Shown: positions 1-8,568 of the stretch, in pieces
How positions within the stretch are numbered: position 1 is the stretch's first letter
How the letters are laid out: each line of letters opens with the position of its first letter
NCBI RefSeq assembly: GCF_051201015.1
Contig: NZ_JBPEHI010000001.1
Length of the DNA stretch: 64,000 nt
Source of the DNA: Petrimonas sulfuriphila
GTDB lineage: Bacteria > Bacteroidota > Bacteroidia > Bacteroidales > Dysgonomonadaceae
Strand: one strand, 5' to 3'
The notes under the pieces: generated by a model
Database searches by the model: none
What the model was told of the DNA's origin: nothing
Seen by the model: the letters and a program-made list of their open reading frames with translations, nothing else
Translations under genes and position numbers: made by a program

Positions 1-323
1 AGCACTTCCAGTTCACGAATCACACGACGCCGGGAGCTGTTCATTTTCATACGGGCAATCAACGCTTCACATCCGGCAGGTGTTGGCGTAAAAGGGGTAA
101 ACGGCAACTGAAAAAAAGAATGGATGGTTGCCCCACCCGCATTAATGGCCGCTACACCCGTTGGTGCTACCACGGCTACCTGTTTCGTGGTTTCCGTACG
201 AAACCGGTGCAGAAAAGTCGTTTTTCCCGTGCCGGCCTTTCCGGTGATAAATATATTCCTGCCGGTATAGGTGACAAATTCCTTCGCACATTCATATGGA
301 GAGAGGTAGGACATTTTTTCCAT
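1..323 (-). CDS. Pif1-like / AAA-family DNA helicase, N-terminal fragment (cut by window edge)
   Basis: Reading the minus strand from an ATG at 323 gives an open frame to the window edge. It begins MEKMSYLSPYECAK and has a clear Walker A P-loop, GKAGTGKTTF, near residue 28. A VVAPTGVAA motif follows and then GGATIHSFF, the order of motifs I and Ia in Pif1/RecD-type SF1 helicases. This predicts an ATP-dependent DNA helicase, probably the Bacteroidetes form with extra C-terminal domains that lie outside the window. The ATG overlaps the TAA of the PagL-like gene upstream by one base (TAATG), which suggests translational coupling. Only about 107 codons are visible, so the subfamily is uncertain. 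Confidence 0.8.
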   Translation of the reverse strand, partial: MEKMSYLSPYECAKEFVTYTGRNIFITGKAGTGKTTFLHRFRTETTKQVAVVAPTGVAAINAGGATIHSFFQLPFTPFTPTPAGCEALIARMKMNSSRRRVIRELEV

Positions 324-1564
324 TACCTGTAAAAACAGGGATATTTGTTATTGAACCGGTACCCGATACCCAACATCAGGTAATTCGGCGTTTGGAAGTT
401 CTGAAGATTATAGCCGATATGGATAAACGAATTTCTGGTAACTTCCACTTTAAGCGCCAACATCTGGTATAGTCCGGCCAGGTCGCCACCTCCGTGGACG
501 ATATTCGAACCGATACCCACACCCACCGTAAAGTAAGGCATCACATACTCCGCCCGTGCAGAAATACCTAAAGCCAATTGTTTGTTAACCGGTGGATTAT
601 GAAACGTGTATCCGGGATTTTTACCACCAGGCTCAACAATATAGTCTTCGGTATACACGTTTGCACTGCTGTCGTAAATACCGTCCAGCGATAAACCGGC
701 ACGCAGCTTGTAACCAAAGTTATACATGGGGTTGATGTTGAAGCCGCCTACCGGATATTCGTGCGGTGAGGCTATTCCTTTGCCTTCAAGATAAACACCT
801 TTTCGCCGCCACGAACCGAACAAAACAATATCGTAACTCACATGGCGGGGAAAATCTGCCACTGCTCCCCGGTATGGGGACTGCCGGGACATTATACTAG
901 GATTAAGCGTGTACATCAGCCCCAGCTTGACTCCTGCCGTATTTAATCCTGCATTGGGAAACTGTGTGTTCCCGTTGGAAAAGTGTGCGATGCTGATACC
1001 CCCAATCAGGTTGAAGTATTGTGAAAGTGTTTGGTTGAGATAAAATCCGGTGTTCATATATGCGTTTATTTTCGAGCCGATGACGCGGCTATCCGGATTT
1101 GTTTTGGGATGGTAAGGTTTCCATCCGCCCGATAACCCGAAGTTCCACTCGTAATGAAGCGACAACTTGGAGGTCATTTGTGCTAAACGAGCACCTTGAA
1201 ACAAATACACGGCCAGGGGGGCTCCCAATTGCTGAGGCTCGCCAAACGTAAAATATGCAACTCCAATCCCTTGGTGCGGTATACCGTAAATGCTCCCTGC
1301 AGGGGAGCCGGGCTTAAATTGAAAGGAGTACTTCAGGTGGGTGGAAAACGAATTCCGAATGGGTTTGGAGCGGGCATTCTCGCCTTTCAGAAAATTATGG
1401 GTAGGAATAATGTATCCCGGCCGGGCTTCGAATTCCAATCTGTTCCGGAACCTATCCGGTTGGAGCACAGAATCTGAACGTGTTTGAGCGGACGAGGGTT
1501 TCGTGGCGAAAAACAGGAAAACAGTAGCAAAAATTAATAATTTGTATGTGATTTGTTTGTTCAT
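323..1564 (-). CDS. PagL-like lipid A 3-O-deacylase / acyloxyacyl hydrolase family outer-membrane protein
   Basis: A 413-residue protein with an N-terminal signal peptide (hydrophobic stretch ending FFATKPSSAQ), predicted to form an outer-membrane beta barrel. The signature AHFSNGNTQFPNAGLN (about residues 195-210) matches the His-Ser active-site segment of the PagL family, which removes a 3-O-linked acyl chain from lipid A. It ends in an aromatic-rich beta strand (LMLGIGYRF) typical of barrel proteins. At 413 aa it is much longer than proteobacterial PagL (about 170-190 aa), so the barrel or an added domain differs and the substrate may too. It lies between argS upstream and the helicase, whose start it overlaps by one base. 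Confidence 0.72.
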   Translation of the reverse strand: MNKQITYKLLIFATVFLFFATKPSSAQTRSDSVLQPDRFRNRLEFEARPGYIIPTHNFLKGENARSKPIRNSFSTHLKYSFQFKPGSPAGSIYGIPHQGIGVAYFTFGEPQQLGAPLAVYLFQGARLAQMTSKLSLHYEWNFGLSGGWKPYHPKTNPDSRVIGSKINAYMNTGFYLNQTLSQYFNLIGGISIAHFSNGNTQFPNAGLNTAGVKLGLMYTLNPSIMSRQSPYRGAVADFPRHVSYDIVLFGSWRRKGVYLEGKGIASPHEYPVGGFNINPMYNFGYKLRAGLSLDGIYDSSANVYTEDYIVEPGGKNPGYTFHNPPVNKQLALGISARAEYVMPYFTVGVGIGSNIVHGGGDLAGLYQMLALKVEVTRNSFIHIGYNLQNFQTPNYLMLGIGYRFNNKYPCFYR

Positions 1565-1601
1565 AAAAATCTAATCCCAGATTCCCAACTCCGCAATCCG
1601 T

Positions 1602-3395
1602 TTACATCCTTTCCGGCACTTCAATCCCAAACAATACCATTCCCTTTTTGATGGTTATGGCTACGTTCTTCGAAAGCAGCAGGCGGAACGCACGCAGGGC
1701 TTCGTCCTTTTCACGCAGCATGGGGAAATCGTGATAGAACTGGTTGAATTCTTTGGCCAGATCGTACACGTAATTTCCGATTAGCGAGACGTTGTATTCG
1801 TCTCCGGCCTGTTTGACGATATCCGGAAATTCAGCCAGCAACTGCACCAACCCTTCTTCTTTTTCAGAAAGAACAATGTCTGCCTGCATTGATTCAGGAA
1901 CAGGAATCCCTTGTTCCTCGGCTTTGCGCAAAACTGATTTGATGCGGGCGTGGGTGTATTGGATAAACGGACCGGTATTCCCGTTAAAATCAATGGATTC
2001 TTTCGGATTGAAGGTCATGTTTTTTTTCGGATCTACTTTCAGAATGAAATATTTCAGGGCCCCCATTCCAATCATGGTTACAACACGATCGGCTTCCTCT
2101 GGAGTTACACCGTCCAGCTTTCCCAGTTCTTCCGAAGTTTCGCGGGCGGTCTGAATCATCTCGGCCATCAAATCATCGGCATCCACTACGGTCCCTTCAC
2201 GCGATTTCATCTTGCCTTCGGGCAGTTCCACCATCCCGTAAGAGAAATGGACCAATCCTTTTCCGAATTCAAAACCCAGCTTATCGAGCAGTATGGAGAG
2301 CACCTGGAAATGGTAGTTTTGTTCATTTCCAACCACATAAATCATGGTGTCTATGGGATAGTCATCGAACCGGAGCTTCGCTGTGCCGATATCTTGCGTC
2401 ATGTACACTGAAGTTCCGTCGGAGCGAAGAAGGATTTTTTCATCAAGCCCTTCATGGGTTAAATCGGCCCATACCGACCCGTCTTCACGCTGGTAGAAAA
2501 TACCCTCTTTCAATCCTCGCAGCACCTCGTCTTTTCCAGCCAGGTAGGTTTGCGACTCATAATAGATCTTGTCGAACGAGACCCCCAGCTTTTCGTACGT
2601 CTCATCGAAACCGGCATACACCCATCCGTTCATCATTTTCCATAAATTCACAGTTTGGGCATCGTTTGCTTCCCATTGACGAAGCATCTCGCGCGCTTCC
2701 TCCATCAAAACCGATTGGGCTTCGGCTTGCTCCTTTGATAGTCCGGCAGCCTGCAGGTCGGCTAATTCGGCTTTGTATTTTTTATCGAAAAGCACATAAT
2801 ACTTGCCGATGAGGTGGTCGCCTTTCTTGCCCGATGATGCGGGTGTTTCCCCATCTCCCCATTTCTGCCAGGCCAGCATCGATTTGCAGATATGGATACC
2901 CCGGTCGTTCACGATATTGGTTTTTACCACCCGTTTACCGTTGGCTTTCAGTATTTCACAGAGCGAATGTCCCAGGAGATTGTTACGGATGTGTCCCAGA
3001 TGAAGCGGTTTGTTGGTGTTGGGCGACGAATATTCCACCATAAACAAGGGTGAGTCATTAGCAACAGGTGTGAAGCCGAATTCGGGATTTTTATCGATGT
3101 TCTCGAGCAGATCAAGCCATACTTTCGAGGCAATCGTCAGGTTTAGAAAACCTTTTATCACGTTAAACTCCGAAACAACGGGTGATTTATCGGCCAGGTA
3201 CATACCGATTTCCTGTGCCGTTTGTTCGGGATTCTTCTTCGAAATCTTTAACAAAGGAAAGGTTACGAGGGTGAAATGTCCTTTAAATTCTTTCTTTGTT
3301 TTCTGAAGTGTGATTTGCGATGCATTTACATCTACGCTGTACAATTCTTTTATTGCGCTTATAATTGCAGTCTGAAGTATATTCTCGATGTTCAT
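1602..3395 (-). CDS. argS: Arginine--tRNA ligase
   Basis: Class I aminoacyl-tRNA synthetase that charges tRNA-Arg in the cytoplasm. It has the N-terminal additional domain, the HIGH-type motif HLGH in SSPNTNKPLHLGHIRNN (about residue 132), the KMSK-equivalent segment GKMKSREGTVV, and the C-terminal DALR anticodon-binding domain ending FGIEVPERM. I chose the ATG at 3395 (MNIENILQ), giving 597 aa, the usual family length. The longer open frame to 3431 adds 12 unlikely residues and would run through a TATCTTTG -7 element at 3421-3428. It is 41 bp downstream of the D-lactate dehydrogenase-like gene but probably has its own promoter. Confidence 0.96.
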   Translation of the reverse strand: MNIENILQTAIISAIKELYSVDVNASQITLQKTKKEFKGHFTLVTFPLLKISKKNPEQTAQEIGMYLADKSPVVSEFNVIKGFLNLTIASKVWLDLLENIDKNPEFGFTPVANDSPLFMVEYSSPNTNKPLHLGHIRNNLLGHSLCEILKANGKRVVKTNIVNDRGIHICKSMLAWQKWGDGETPASSGKKGDHLIGKYYVLFDKKYKAELADLQAAGLSKEQAEAQSVLMEEAREMLRQWEANDAQTVNLWKMMNGWVYAGFDETYEKLGVSFDKIYYESQTYLAGKDEVLRGLKEGIFYQREDGSVWADLTHEGLDEKILLRSDGTSVYMTQDIGTAKLRFDDYPIDTMIYVVGNEQNYHFQVLSILLDKLGFEFGKGLVHFSYGMVELPEGKMKSREGTVVDADDLMAEMIQTARETSEELGKLDGVTPEEADRVVTMIGMGALKYFILKVDPKKNMTFNPKESIDFNGNTGPFIQYTHARIKSVLRKAEEQGIPVPESMQADIVLSEKEEGLVQLLAEFPDIVKQAGDEYNVSLIGNYVYDLAKEFNQFYHDFPMLREKDEALRAFRLLLSKNVAITIKKGMVLFGIEVPERM

Positions 3396-3420
3396 AATGT
3401 GAATTTGCTGATTGAGTGTG

Positions 3421-3428
3421 CAAAGATA
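3421..3428 (-). promoter_or_regulatory. Candidate -7 element of argS promoter
   Basis: TATCTTTG on the minus strand, matching the Bacteroidetes -7 consensus TAnnTTTG, 25 nt before the argS ATG. No TTG at the expected -33 spacing was seen, so this rests on the -7 box alone. Confidence 0.45.
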
Positions 3429-3436
3429 CAAACAAT

Positions 3437-6268
3437 CTACGAAAGAAACTTCCTCTCCGAAGCCCTATCCACCAGATATACCAGCGATTTATACGTTACA
3501 CCGCTGTTTATCGACAAGCCGATTTCGCAGGTGCGACTGTTGGAATACCCTTCGGTAGCATCGCCGATATCGTGCTTAAGGGATGCGAGCGCCGAACGGT
3601 TCAACTCGGGATAGAAAAAGCCGCGATCGCCTGCCCATCCGCAACACGAAACGTTTTCGGGGACGATGACTTTGTCGGCACAAAGAGCCGCGACAGTATA
3701 TAGTTTTTCTTCGAGGTGCATTTTCGTTGAACTGCATGTGGTATGAATGGCGATGGACACAGGTTGCTTTTCGAAGGTCAGTTTGTCTAACAGAAAATCA
3801 TGAATAAACTCTACCTGGTCATAGAGTCTCAGGCGGGAGTCGAGCGTTTCACGCATGTGCAGCAGACAGGGACTCATGTCGCACACGATAGGCAGTTCGC
3901 CGTTCCGGCTCGCTTTGAGCAATGCACCGTTCAACTCCGACTCTTTCTGCCGCGCTTGCTTCCGAAACCCTTTACTGCTGAATGCCATTCCACAGCACAA
4001 CTTATCCTTTCCTTCCGGGATTATAACGGTATAACCTCCTTTTCGCAACAGCGAAAGCATTTTCGAAGGGATATCCTCTTTTTCTGCGTAGCCGAAAGAA
4101 GGGCCGCTCATGGAGCGCGTGATGCACGATGGGAAATAAACCACTACGGGCGCATCGGCACTGTGGCCCGGAAAAATGTTACGAACAATTTTCCGGCTCC
4201 CCGACGGCGTATATCTTGTCCATAAGGGAAAGAGGCCGTCGCCCATTTTGTATACCCCTTTCGTTATATCTTCCATTGGGTTGTAACCTATAATTTTTGC
4301 GATGAAATGGGGGATTTTTAACAAACCACGTATCAGTGATGTGGCCGATGCCATATTATTAGCCATACTGCTTGCAACTCTGTTCGCGAATTTTCCGTTT
4401 TCTTTCCAGCGAAGTTCTTTCACCAGCGACCCCGTATCGATGTTTACAGGGCAGGCAATGGCGCAAAGTCCGTCGGTAGCGCAAGTTTCGTTAAACTCAT
4501 ATGCCATCTCTCCTGCCCATCTTTCGCGCAACTTTTTATCAAAACGACTATCGGCTAATTCCGTTAACCGACGATACGCTACAATACGCTGACGTGGTGT
4601 AAAGGTTAACTCTTTTGACGGACAAGTTACTTCGCAAAACCCGCATTCGATGCATTTGTCAATCAATGGATTGGCATCGGGGATATTTTTTAGGTTCTTG
4701 ATGAAAACGTCTTTATCGTCGTTGATAATTACTCCCGGATTCAATATGTGATTTGGGTCGAAAGCCGATTTTATGCGTTTCATTAACCCATAAATCTCCG
4801 TGCCCCATTCCTTTTCCACGAAGGGAGCCATGTTTCGCCCCGTTCCGTGCTCGGCTTTCAGGCTGCCGTTATGTTTCACAGCCACCAGATTGGCCAGTTC
4901 ATGCATAAAACGGGCGTACTTGTCAACACCGTCCGGTGAATTTATGTCTGGAAAAACTGTAAAATGAACGTTCCCATCCAGCAAGTGTCCCCACATTACG
5001 GCATCGGCATAACCGGTCCGCACCAACAGTTCACGCACGTCGGTCAGCGCGTCGCCTAAAATTTCACCGCTAAAGGCAATGTCTTCAATAATGCTTGCCG
5101 TGTGTGGTGGGCGTGATGCCGCTGCCGAAGTAAACAACCCATTACGTACGTTCCAGTAAAGGTTATACAGATGAATGTCGGTTGTAAACCGTATGGGATA
5201 AAGTGTTTGAATGTGCGCCAGTTTTGCTTCAATGTCACGCATCTGGACAAGCAGCGTTTCTTCGTCGTCGGCAGAGGTGTCTATAAGCAATGCCGCTGCC
5301 CCTTCCGGAAGTGACTTCAGTTCGGCAGGCATCCCTTCCTGATTTTCCACAGCACGTAAAGCGTTCCTGTCCATCAATTCGGCGGCGCTTACCGAACACG
5401 AACGCAACGGTAGAATGGTTTCGCACACATCGCGCAAGTTATGGAAATAGAGCATGGCTGTAGCTTTGAGAGGCGCATCATGTACGGTTTCGAACGTGGC
5501 TTGCGATACAAACCCCAGTGTACCTTCTGAGCCGATCATCAGGTGTTGCAGAATATCTACAGGGTCGGAGAAATCGATTAACGAATTTACGCCGTATCCG
5601 CATGTGTTTTTGAGTTGGAACTTCTGTTGTATCCGGTTTTTAACCCCTTCGTTACCAGAAGCCTCGTTGTGCAAGCGTTCAATCTGAGCAATAAATTCGG
5701 GATGAGATGCGATAAACGACTGACAACTGGTTGTATCGGCGGTATCGAGCAATGAGCCGTCGGCAAAAATAATCCGCATCGATTTTACGGTATGGTAACT
5801 GTTGTGCTTAATGCCGTAACTCGAACCGCTGGCGTTGTTGGCAATAATGCCTCCAATTTTCGCCGAGTTGATGGATGCTGGTTTGGGGCCTAATTTGCGA
5901 CGGTAGCGCTGCAACATACGGTTGGCTGCTGTTCCGGTAATGCCAGCGCCGAAAGTAGCCATTTTCCCGTTTTCCGTTATGGTCGAAAACTCGAACCCCC
6001 GCCCGGTTTCCATCAGGATAGAATCGGATACGGTTTGTCCGCTCAGGCTAGTGCCTGCCGCCTTGAAAGTTACGGGTATGCTTTCTTTGCTGCAAAACTG
6101 CAGTAATCGGATAACTTCGTCTTCCGTGTTGACTTTTACCACTGCCTTGGGAACAAGCCGATACAGTCCGGCATCGGTGCCTTTGACGAGGCGCGAGAGT
6201 TCGTCGGTGAAAACCTGTTCTTTGGGAAAAAGTTTTGTTAAGCGAGAATGTAGTTGTTTATTTTCCAT
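3437..6268 (-). CDS. FAD-binding and 4Fe-4S oxidoreductase, D-lactate dehydrogenase type (GlcD/GlpC-like fusion)
   Basis: A 943-residue fusion. The N-terminal half is a FAD_binding_4 plus FAD-oxidase C-terminal module, with the flavin motif IGGIIANNASGSSYGI and the GTGRNMAPFVEKEWG segment. Two 4Fe-4S motifs follow, CIECGFCEVTCP (about 540) and CATDGLCAIACPVNID (about 596). The C-terminal half has two CCG-type cysteine-rich domains (CCGMAF about 760, CCGWAGDRG about 876). This order is that of the FAD/Fe-S D-lactate or D-2-hydroxyacid dehydrogenases, which oxidise the hydroxyacid and pass electrons towards quinones at the inner membrane. I chose the ATG at 6268 over an upstream GTG at 6277. 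It overlaps the 3' end of the Ntn-hydrolase gene by 11 nt, so the two are probably co-transcribed. The exact substrate is inferred. Confidence 0.85.
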   Translation of the reverse strand: MENKQLHSRLTKLFPKEQVFTDELSRLVKGTDAGLYRLVPKAVVKVNTEDEVIRLLQFCSKESIPVTFKAAGTSLSGQTVSDSILMETGRGFEFSTITENGKMATFGAGITGTAANRMLQRYRRKLGPKPASINSAKIGGIIANNASGSSYGIKHNSYHTVKSMRIIFADGSLLDTADTTSCQSFIASHPEFIAQIERLHNEASGNEGVKNRIQQKFQLKNTCGYGVNSLIDFSDPVDILQHLMIGSEGTLGFVSQATFETVHDAPLKATAMLYFHNLRDVCETILPLRSCSVSAAELMDRNALRAVENQEGMPAELKSLPEGAAALLIDTSADDEETLLVQMRDIEAKLAHIQTLYPIRFTTDIHLYNLYWNVRNGLFTSAAASRPPHTASIIEDIAFSGEILGDALTDVRELLVRTGYADAVMWGHLLDGNVHFTVFPDINSPDGVDKYARFMHELANLVAVKHNGSLKAEHGTGRNMAPFVEKEWGTEIYGLMKRIKSAFDPNHILNPGVIINDDKDVFIKNLKNIPDANPLIDKCIECGFCEVTCPSKELTFTPRQRIVAYRRLTELADSRFDKKLRERWAGEMAYEFNETCATDGLCAIACPVNIDTGSLVKELRWKENGKFANRVASSMANNMASATSLIRGLLKIPHFIAKIIGYNPMEDITKGVYKMGDGLFPLWTRYTPSGSRKIVRNIFPGHSADAPVVVYFPSCITRSMSGPSFGYAEKEDIPSKMLSLLRKGGYTVIIPEGKDKLCCGMAFSSKGFRKQARQKESELNGALLKASRNGELPIVCDMSPCLLHMRETLDSRLRLYDQVEFIHDFLLDKLTFEKQPVSIAIHTTCSSTKMHLEEKLYTVAALCADKVIVPENVSCCGWAGDRGFFYPELNRSALASLKHDIGDATEGYSNSRTCEIGLSINSGVTYKSLVYLVDRASERKFLS

Positions 6269-7457
6269 AAAATCCACTCACTGTTTCATCCAATTGTTCA
6301 TAAAACGTTTCAAGTTCAGATGCTTGCGGCAGCATGCTTCTCCACGAGGTCAATTTCTCGTCCGTCCATGCAAAAATATATTTTTCCAATTGTTCGATAC
6401 GTTGAATATAGCCGTTGTTTTGGGAGTTGACGAGCACGGGCACTTTTAAATAGTGATACCCGTCGGAACGACCGATGGGGTAAGCCTCTTTCTTCCACAG
6501 GGAGGCGAAGTAATTGAGTGGGCTGTTTTTAATGGATTCTTCGTATTGTACCAGTTGTAGAAGATTTTTTTCGCCGCGTACCCAGAGTGGAATTGCTATA
6601 CATGTTCCGGGAAATCCCACTTGCGCCCAGATGGTTGACATATCGGGCGATTCGCCTTTCTTTATGCTTTGTACAATTATAGATGATGAGGAACTATGGC
6701 GGGTAAGGAGATCGTCGGATGCGATAAAGACGGTTTCTGGTGTGGAGGTTTCGTATTTTTCCCGATAATCCAACCCGAAAACCGGATGATAGAAACACCG
6801 CGTAAATTCTTGAACAATGGTTTGATAATTCAACCGATTCATCCGTTTCGCTTCTGCGAAAATTTTCTCTGCCGTTTGTCTGCGTATAAAACCGTATCCT
6901 GAATCAGGAGTGCCGGTTTCGGAATAATTGGTGCGGATCACGTAACCTTCGGAAGCGGCATTGGCATCAAATTTTGTCCAGGTGTAATTGTTCACCTCGT
7001 AAAAGACCGCTCCGCCCCTGGCATCTATAACGCCGAAGTGTGCCGCCAATCCTCGCGGCTTTGGGTATTCATTGAGCAGTTTTTCGAAATCCTGCAGCGA
7101 TGCACATGTTTGCAAAGCGAGTTTCATGAAAATACCTTCCCTGTCTTTCAAGGAGGTGGTATCGTTTTCGTTCACGTTATACGATGCACTGTTCATAATG
7201 GCAAATCCAGCACTATTGGATCCGCCCCACACGTTTTCACCTTTCATATCCCCGGAGTTTACCAGCCCGATATAACTATATTCTCCGTCATTGAAATAGC
7301 GGAAACAGTTTTCCAGGTCATCCGTATCACGCAGTTTCCATATCATGCTTCGCCCATCAGGCGTGGCTTTCCCGGAAATAACAGCCGTTGTGCAGGGAAT
7401 GGATTTTTCGGAGAGGGTGAGAAATATCCATAAAAGAAGGATGGCCAACTTTCTCAT
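6258..7457 (-). CDS. Secreted Ntn-hydrolase, C45/AAT-like (acyltransferase or amidohydrolase)
   Basis: A 399-residue protein from the ATG at 7457 (MRKLAILLLW), which gives a standard signal peptide; the longer open frame adds 20 odd residues. The signal peptide ends just before Cys22 in SIPCTTAVISGKATPDGR. Exposure of an N-terminal Cys nucleophile is the hallmark of Ntn-hydrolases. The following GRSMIWKLRDTDD and the GGSNSAGFAIMNSAS segment resemble the acyl-CoA:6-APA acyltransferase (C45) and choloylglycine hydrolase superfamily. It would act on a linear amide in the periplasm. The substrate cannot be told from sequence. It precedes and overlaps the D-lactate dehydrogenase-like gene. Confidence 0.68.
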   Translation of the reverse strand: MRKLAILLLWIFLTLSEKSIPCTTAVISGKATPDGRSMIWKLRDTDDLENCFRYFNDGEYSYIGLVNSGDMKGENVWGGSNSAGFAIMNSASYNVNENDTTSLKDREGIFMKLALQTCASLQDFEKLLNEYPKPRGLAAHFGVIDARGGAVFYEVNNYTWTKFDANAASEGYVIRTNYSETGTPDSGYGFIRRQTAEKIFAEAKRMNRLNYQTIVQEFTRCFYHPVFGLDYREKYETSTPETVFIASDDLLTRHSSSSSIIVQSIKKGESPDMSTIWAQVGFPGTCIAIPLWVRGEKNLLQLVQYEESIKNSPLNYFASLWKKEAYPIGRSDGYHYLKVPVLVNSQNNGYIQRIEQLEKYIFAWTDEKLTSWRSMLPQASELETFYEQLDETVSGFYGK

Positions 7458-7512
7458 TCGCTTATTTTTTAGTAAAGATAGCGGATAAAAACAGATCGTC
7501 GAAAAAAATGGA

Positions 7513-7545
7513 TACAAAAAAGCCGTCTTTAAAGACGGCTTTTAC
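7513..7545 (-). terminator. Rho-independent terminator downstream of the DUF2582-like gene
   Basis: Perfect palindrome aaaagccgtcttt / aaagacggctttt at 7518-7543. On the minus strand the stem is followed by a T run, so it terminates the small winged-helix gene at 7581-7778 and insulates the Ntn-hydrolase gene. The stem is symmetric but the T run on the plus side is interrupted. Confidence 0.85.
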
Positions 7546-7580
7546 TTTATTTTTTTCTTAAATCGTTGGTTGTGTGCTTT

Positions 7581-7778
7581 TTATATCAGCGAAACGAATA
7601 ATTCTTTTCCGTCTTCCACCAACGCTACTTTTCCTTCTCTGGCTAACCAGCCAAGAGCAGCATAAAGATCTTTATCCGTCAATTTTGAAGACTTCTTCAG
7701 ATCTTTTACGTTTTGTGTTCCGGCCTCGTCCAGCAATGTCCAGACTTTACCGGCATTGGTCCCAATTTTTTCTATCAT
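7581..7778 (-). CDS. Small winged-helix DNA-binding domain protein (DUF2582-like)
   Basis: A 65-residue protein starting MIEKIGTNAGKVWTLLDE (ATG at 7778). The longer open frame to 7850 adds 24 residues with no similarity to the fold, so I prefer the short form. The pattern VWTLLDE, VKDLKKSSKLTDKDLYAALGWLAREGKV and then a beta wing (ALVEDGKELFVSL) is a compact winged helix like PF10771 (DUF2582) proteins of Bacteroidetes. It is monocistronic, with a candidate -7 box upstream and a strong terminator downstream, so it is probably well expressed. Target and function are unknown. Confidence 0.75.
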   Translation of the reverse strand: MIEKIGTNAGKVWTLLDEAGTQNVKDLKKSSKLTDKDLYAALGWLAREGKVALVEDGKELFVSLI

Positions 7779-7870
7779 TTTTTTAATTTTAAATAAGTAA
7801 ATTACATTTCGCATGTATTTATAACGAATACGTTCAGTGCGAAAGTCCACTAGATAACCTAAATCCGATA

Positions 7871-7878
7871 CAAAAGTA
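7871..7878 (-). promoter_or_regulatory. Candidate -7 element for the DUF2582-like gene
   Basis: TACTTTTG on the minus strand matches TAnnTTTG and would give a 5' leader of about 85 nt before the ATG at 7778. No -33 TTG was seen at the expected distance. Confidence 0.4.
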
Positions 7879-7979
7879 GTGAATTTATGTTTAATGTCTT
7901 TTATTGATAGTATAAAAATACTTAATTAAGTGGTTGATTAGTACGTTTTTCTACAGGCAGCCCTCCCTGAAGCCCTGTA

Positions 7980-8567
7980 TTAATAAAGGGTTGAAACATC
8001 TTGTAGGATTTGGGCAACCTGTTCCAAAAGGGAATGCCGTCCATCGTTACGAATGATAAAATCGGCCAGTCCTGCTTTTTCTTCGTCATTCATTTGACTG
8101 TTGGCGCGTGCCGTTATTTGTTCTTTGGAGAGACGGTCCCTTTTTGCCGCTCTTTCAATGCGTGTTTCCAAAGGAGCCATTACGACTATGGTCTTATCCA
8201 GCAACGATTGGAATCCTGCTTCGTACAAAACGGCTGCATCAATGGCAATAACAGCATGGTGTTTTCGTTGATCCACCCATTTTTCGAAATATTTTGCCAG
8301 CTCGGGATGTATAATAGCGTTTGTTATACGAAGATTTTCTGCATTATTGAAAATAAGGTTTGCCAGTTTTTTGCGGTCGAGCTTGTTACCCTGGTAAAGG
8401 TCCGGGCCGAAGTTGTTGATCAGTTTTTCACGGATTACGGGAGAGGTGTCGTTCAGCTTTTTGGCTTCCCGGTCGGCATCAAAAACAGGGATATCGTGAA
8501 GTCGGAACACATCGCAGACAACCGATTTTCCACTTCCGATCCCACCAGTAACTCCTAGCTTTATCAT
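7980..8567 (-). CDS. coaE: Dephospho-CoA kinase
   Basis: A 195-residue P-loop kinase that phosphorylates the 3'-hydroxyl of dephospho-CoA, the last step of CoA synthesis. The Walker A is GVTGGIGSGKSVVCD at the extreme N terminus, followed by PVFDADREAKKL, the conserved DAD segment of CoaE. The IERAAKRDRLSKEQITARANSQM region matches the lid. It is the last gene of the nusB-yajC-ybbR-coaE block, with a single base between the ybbR-like stop and its ATG region, so translation is probably coupled. The window also carries coaD at 14.2 kb. Confidence 0.96.
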   Translation of the reverse strand: MIKLGVTGGIGSGKSVVCDVFRLHDIPVFDADREAKKLNDTSPVIREKLINNFGPDLYQGNKLDRKKLANLIFNNAENLRITNAIIHPELAKYFEKWVDQRKHHAVIAIDAAVLYEAGFQSLLDKTIVVMAPLETRIERAAKRDRLSKEQITARANSQMNDEEKAGLADFIIRNDGRHSLLEQVAQILQDVSTLY

Positions 8568-8568
8568 C

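Noticed and set aside
7948..7985. Possible terminator after coaE (tacagg ... cctgta)
   Set aside because: Only a 6-bp stem with mismatched interior and no T run on the minus strand.
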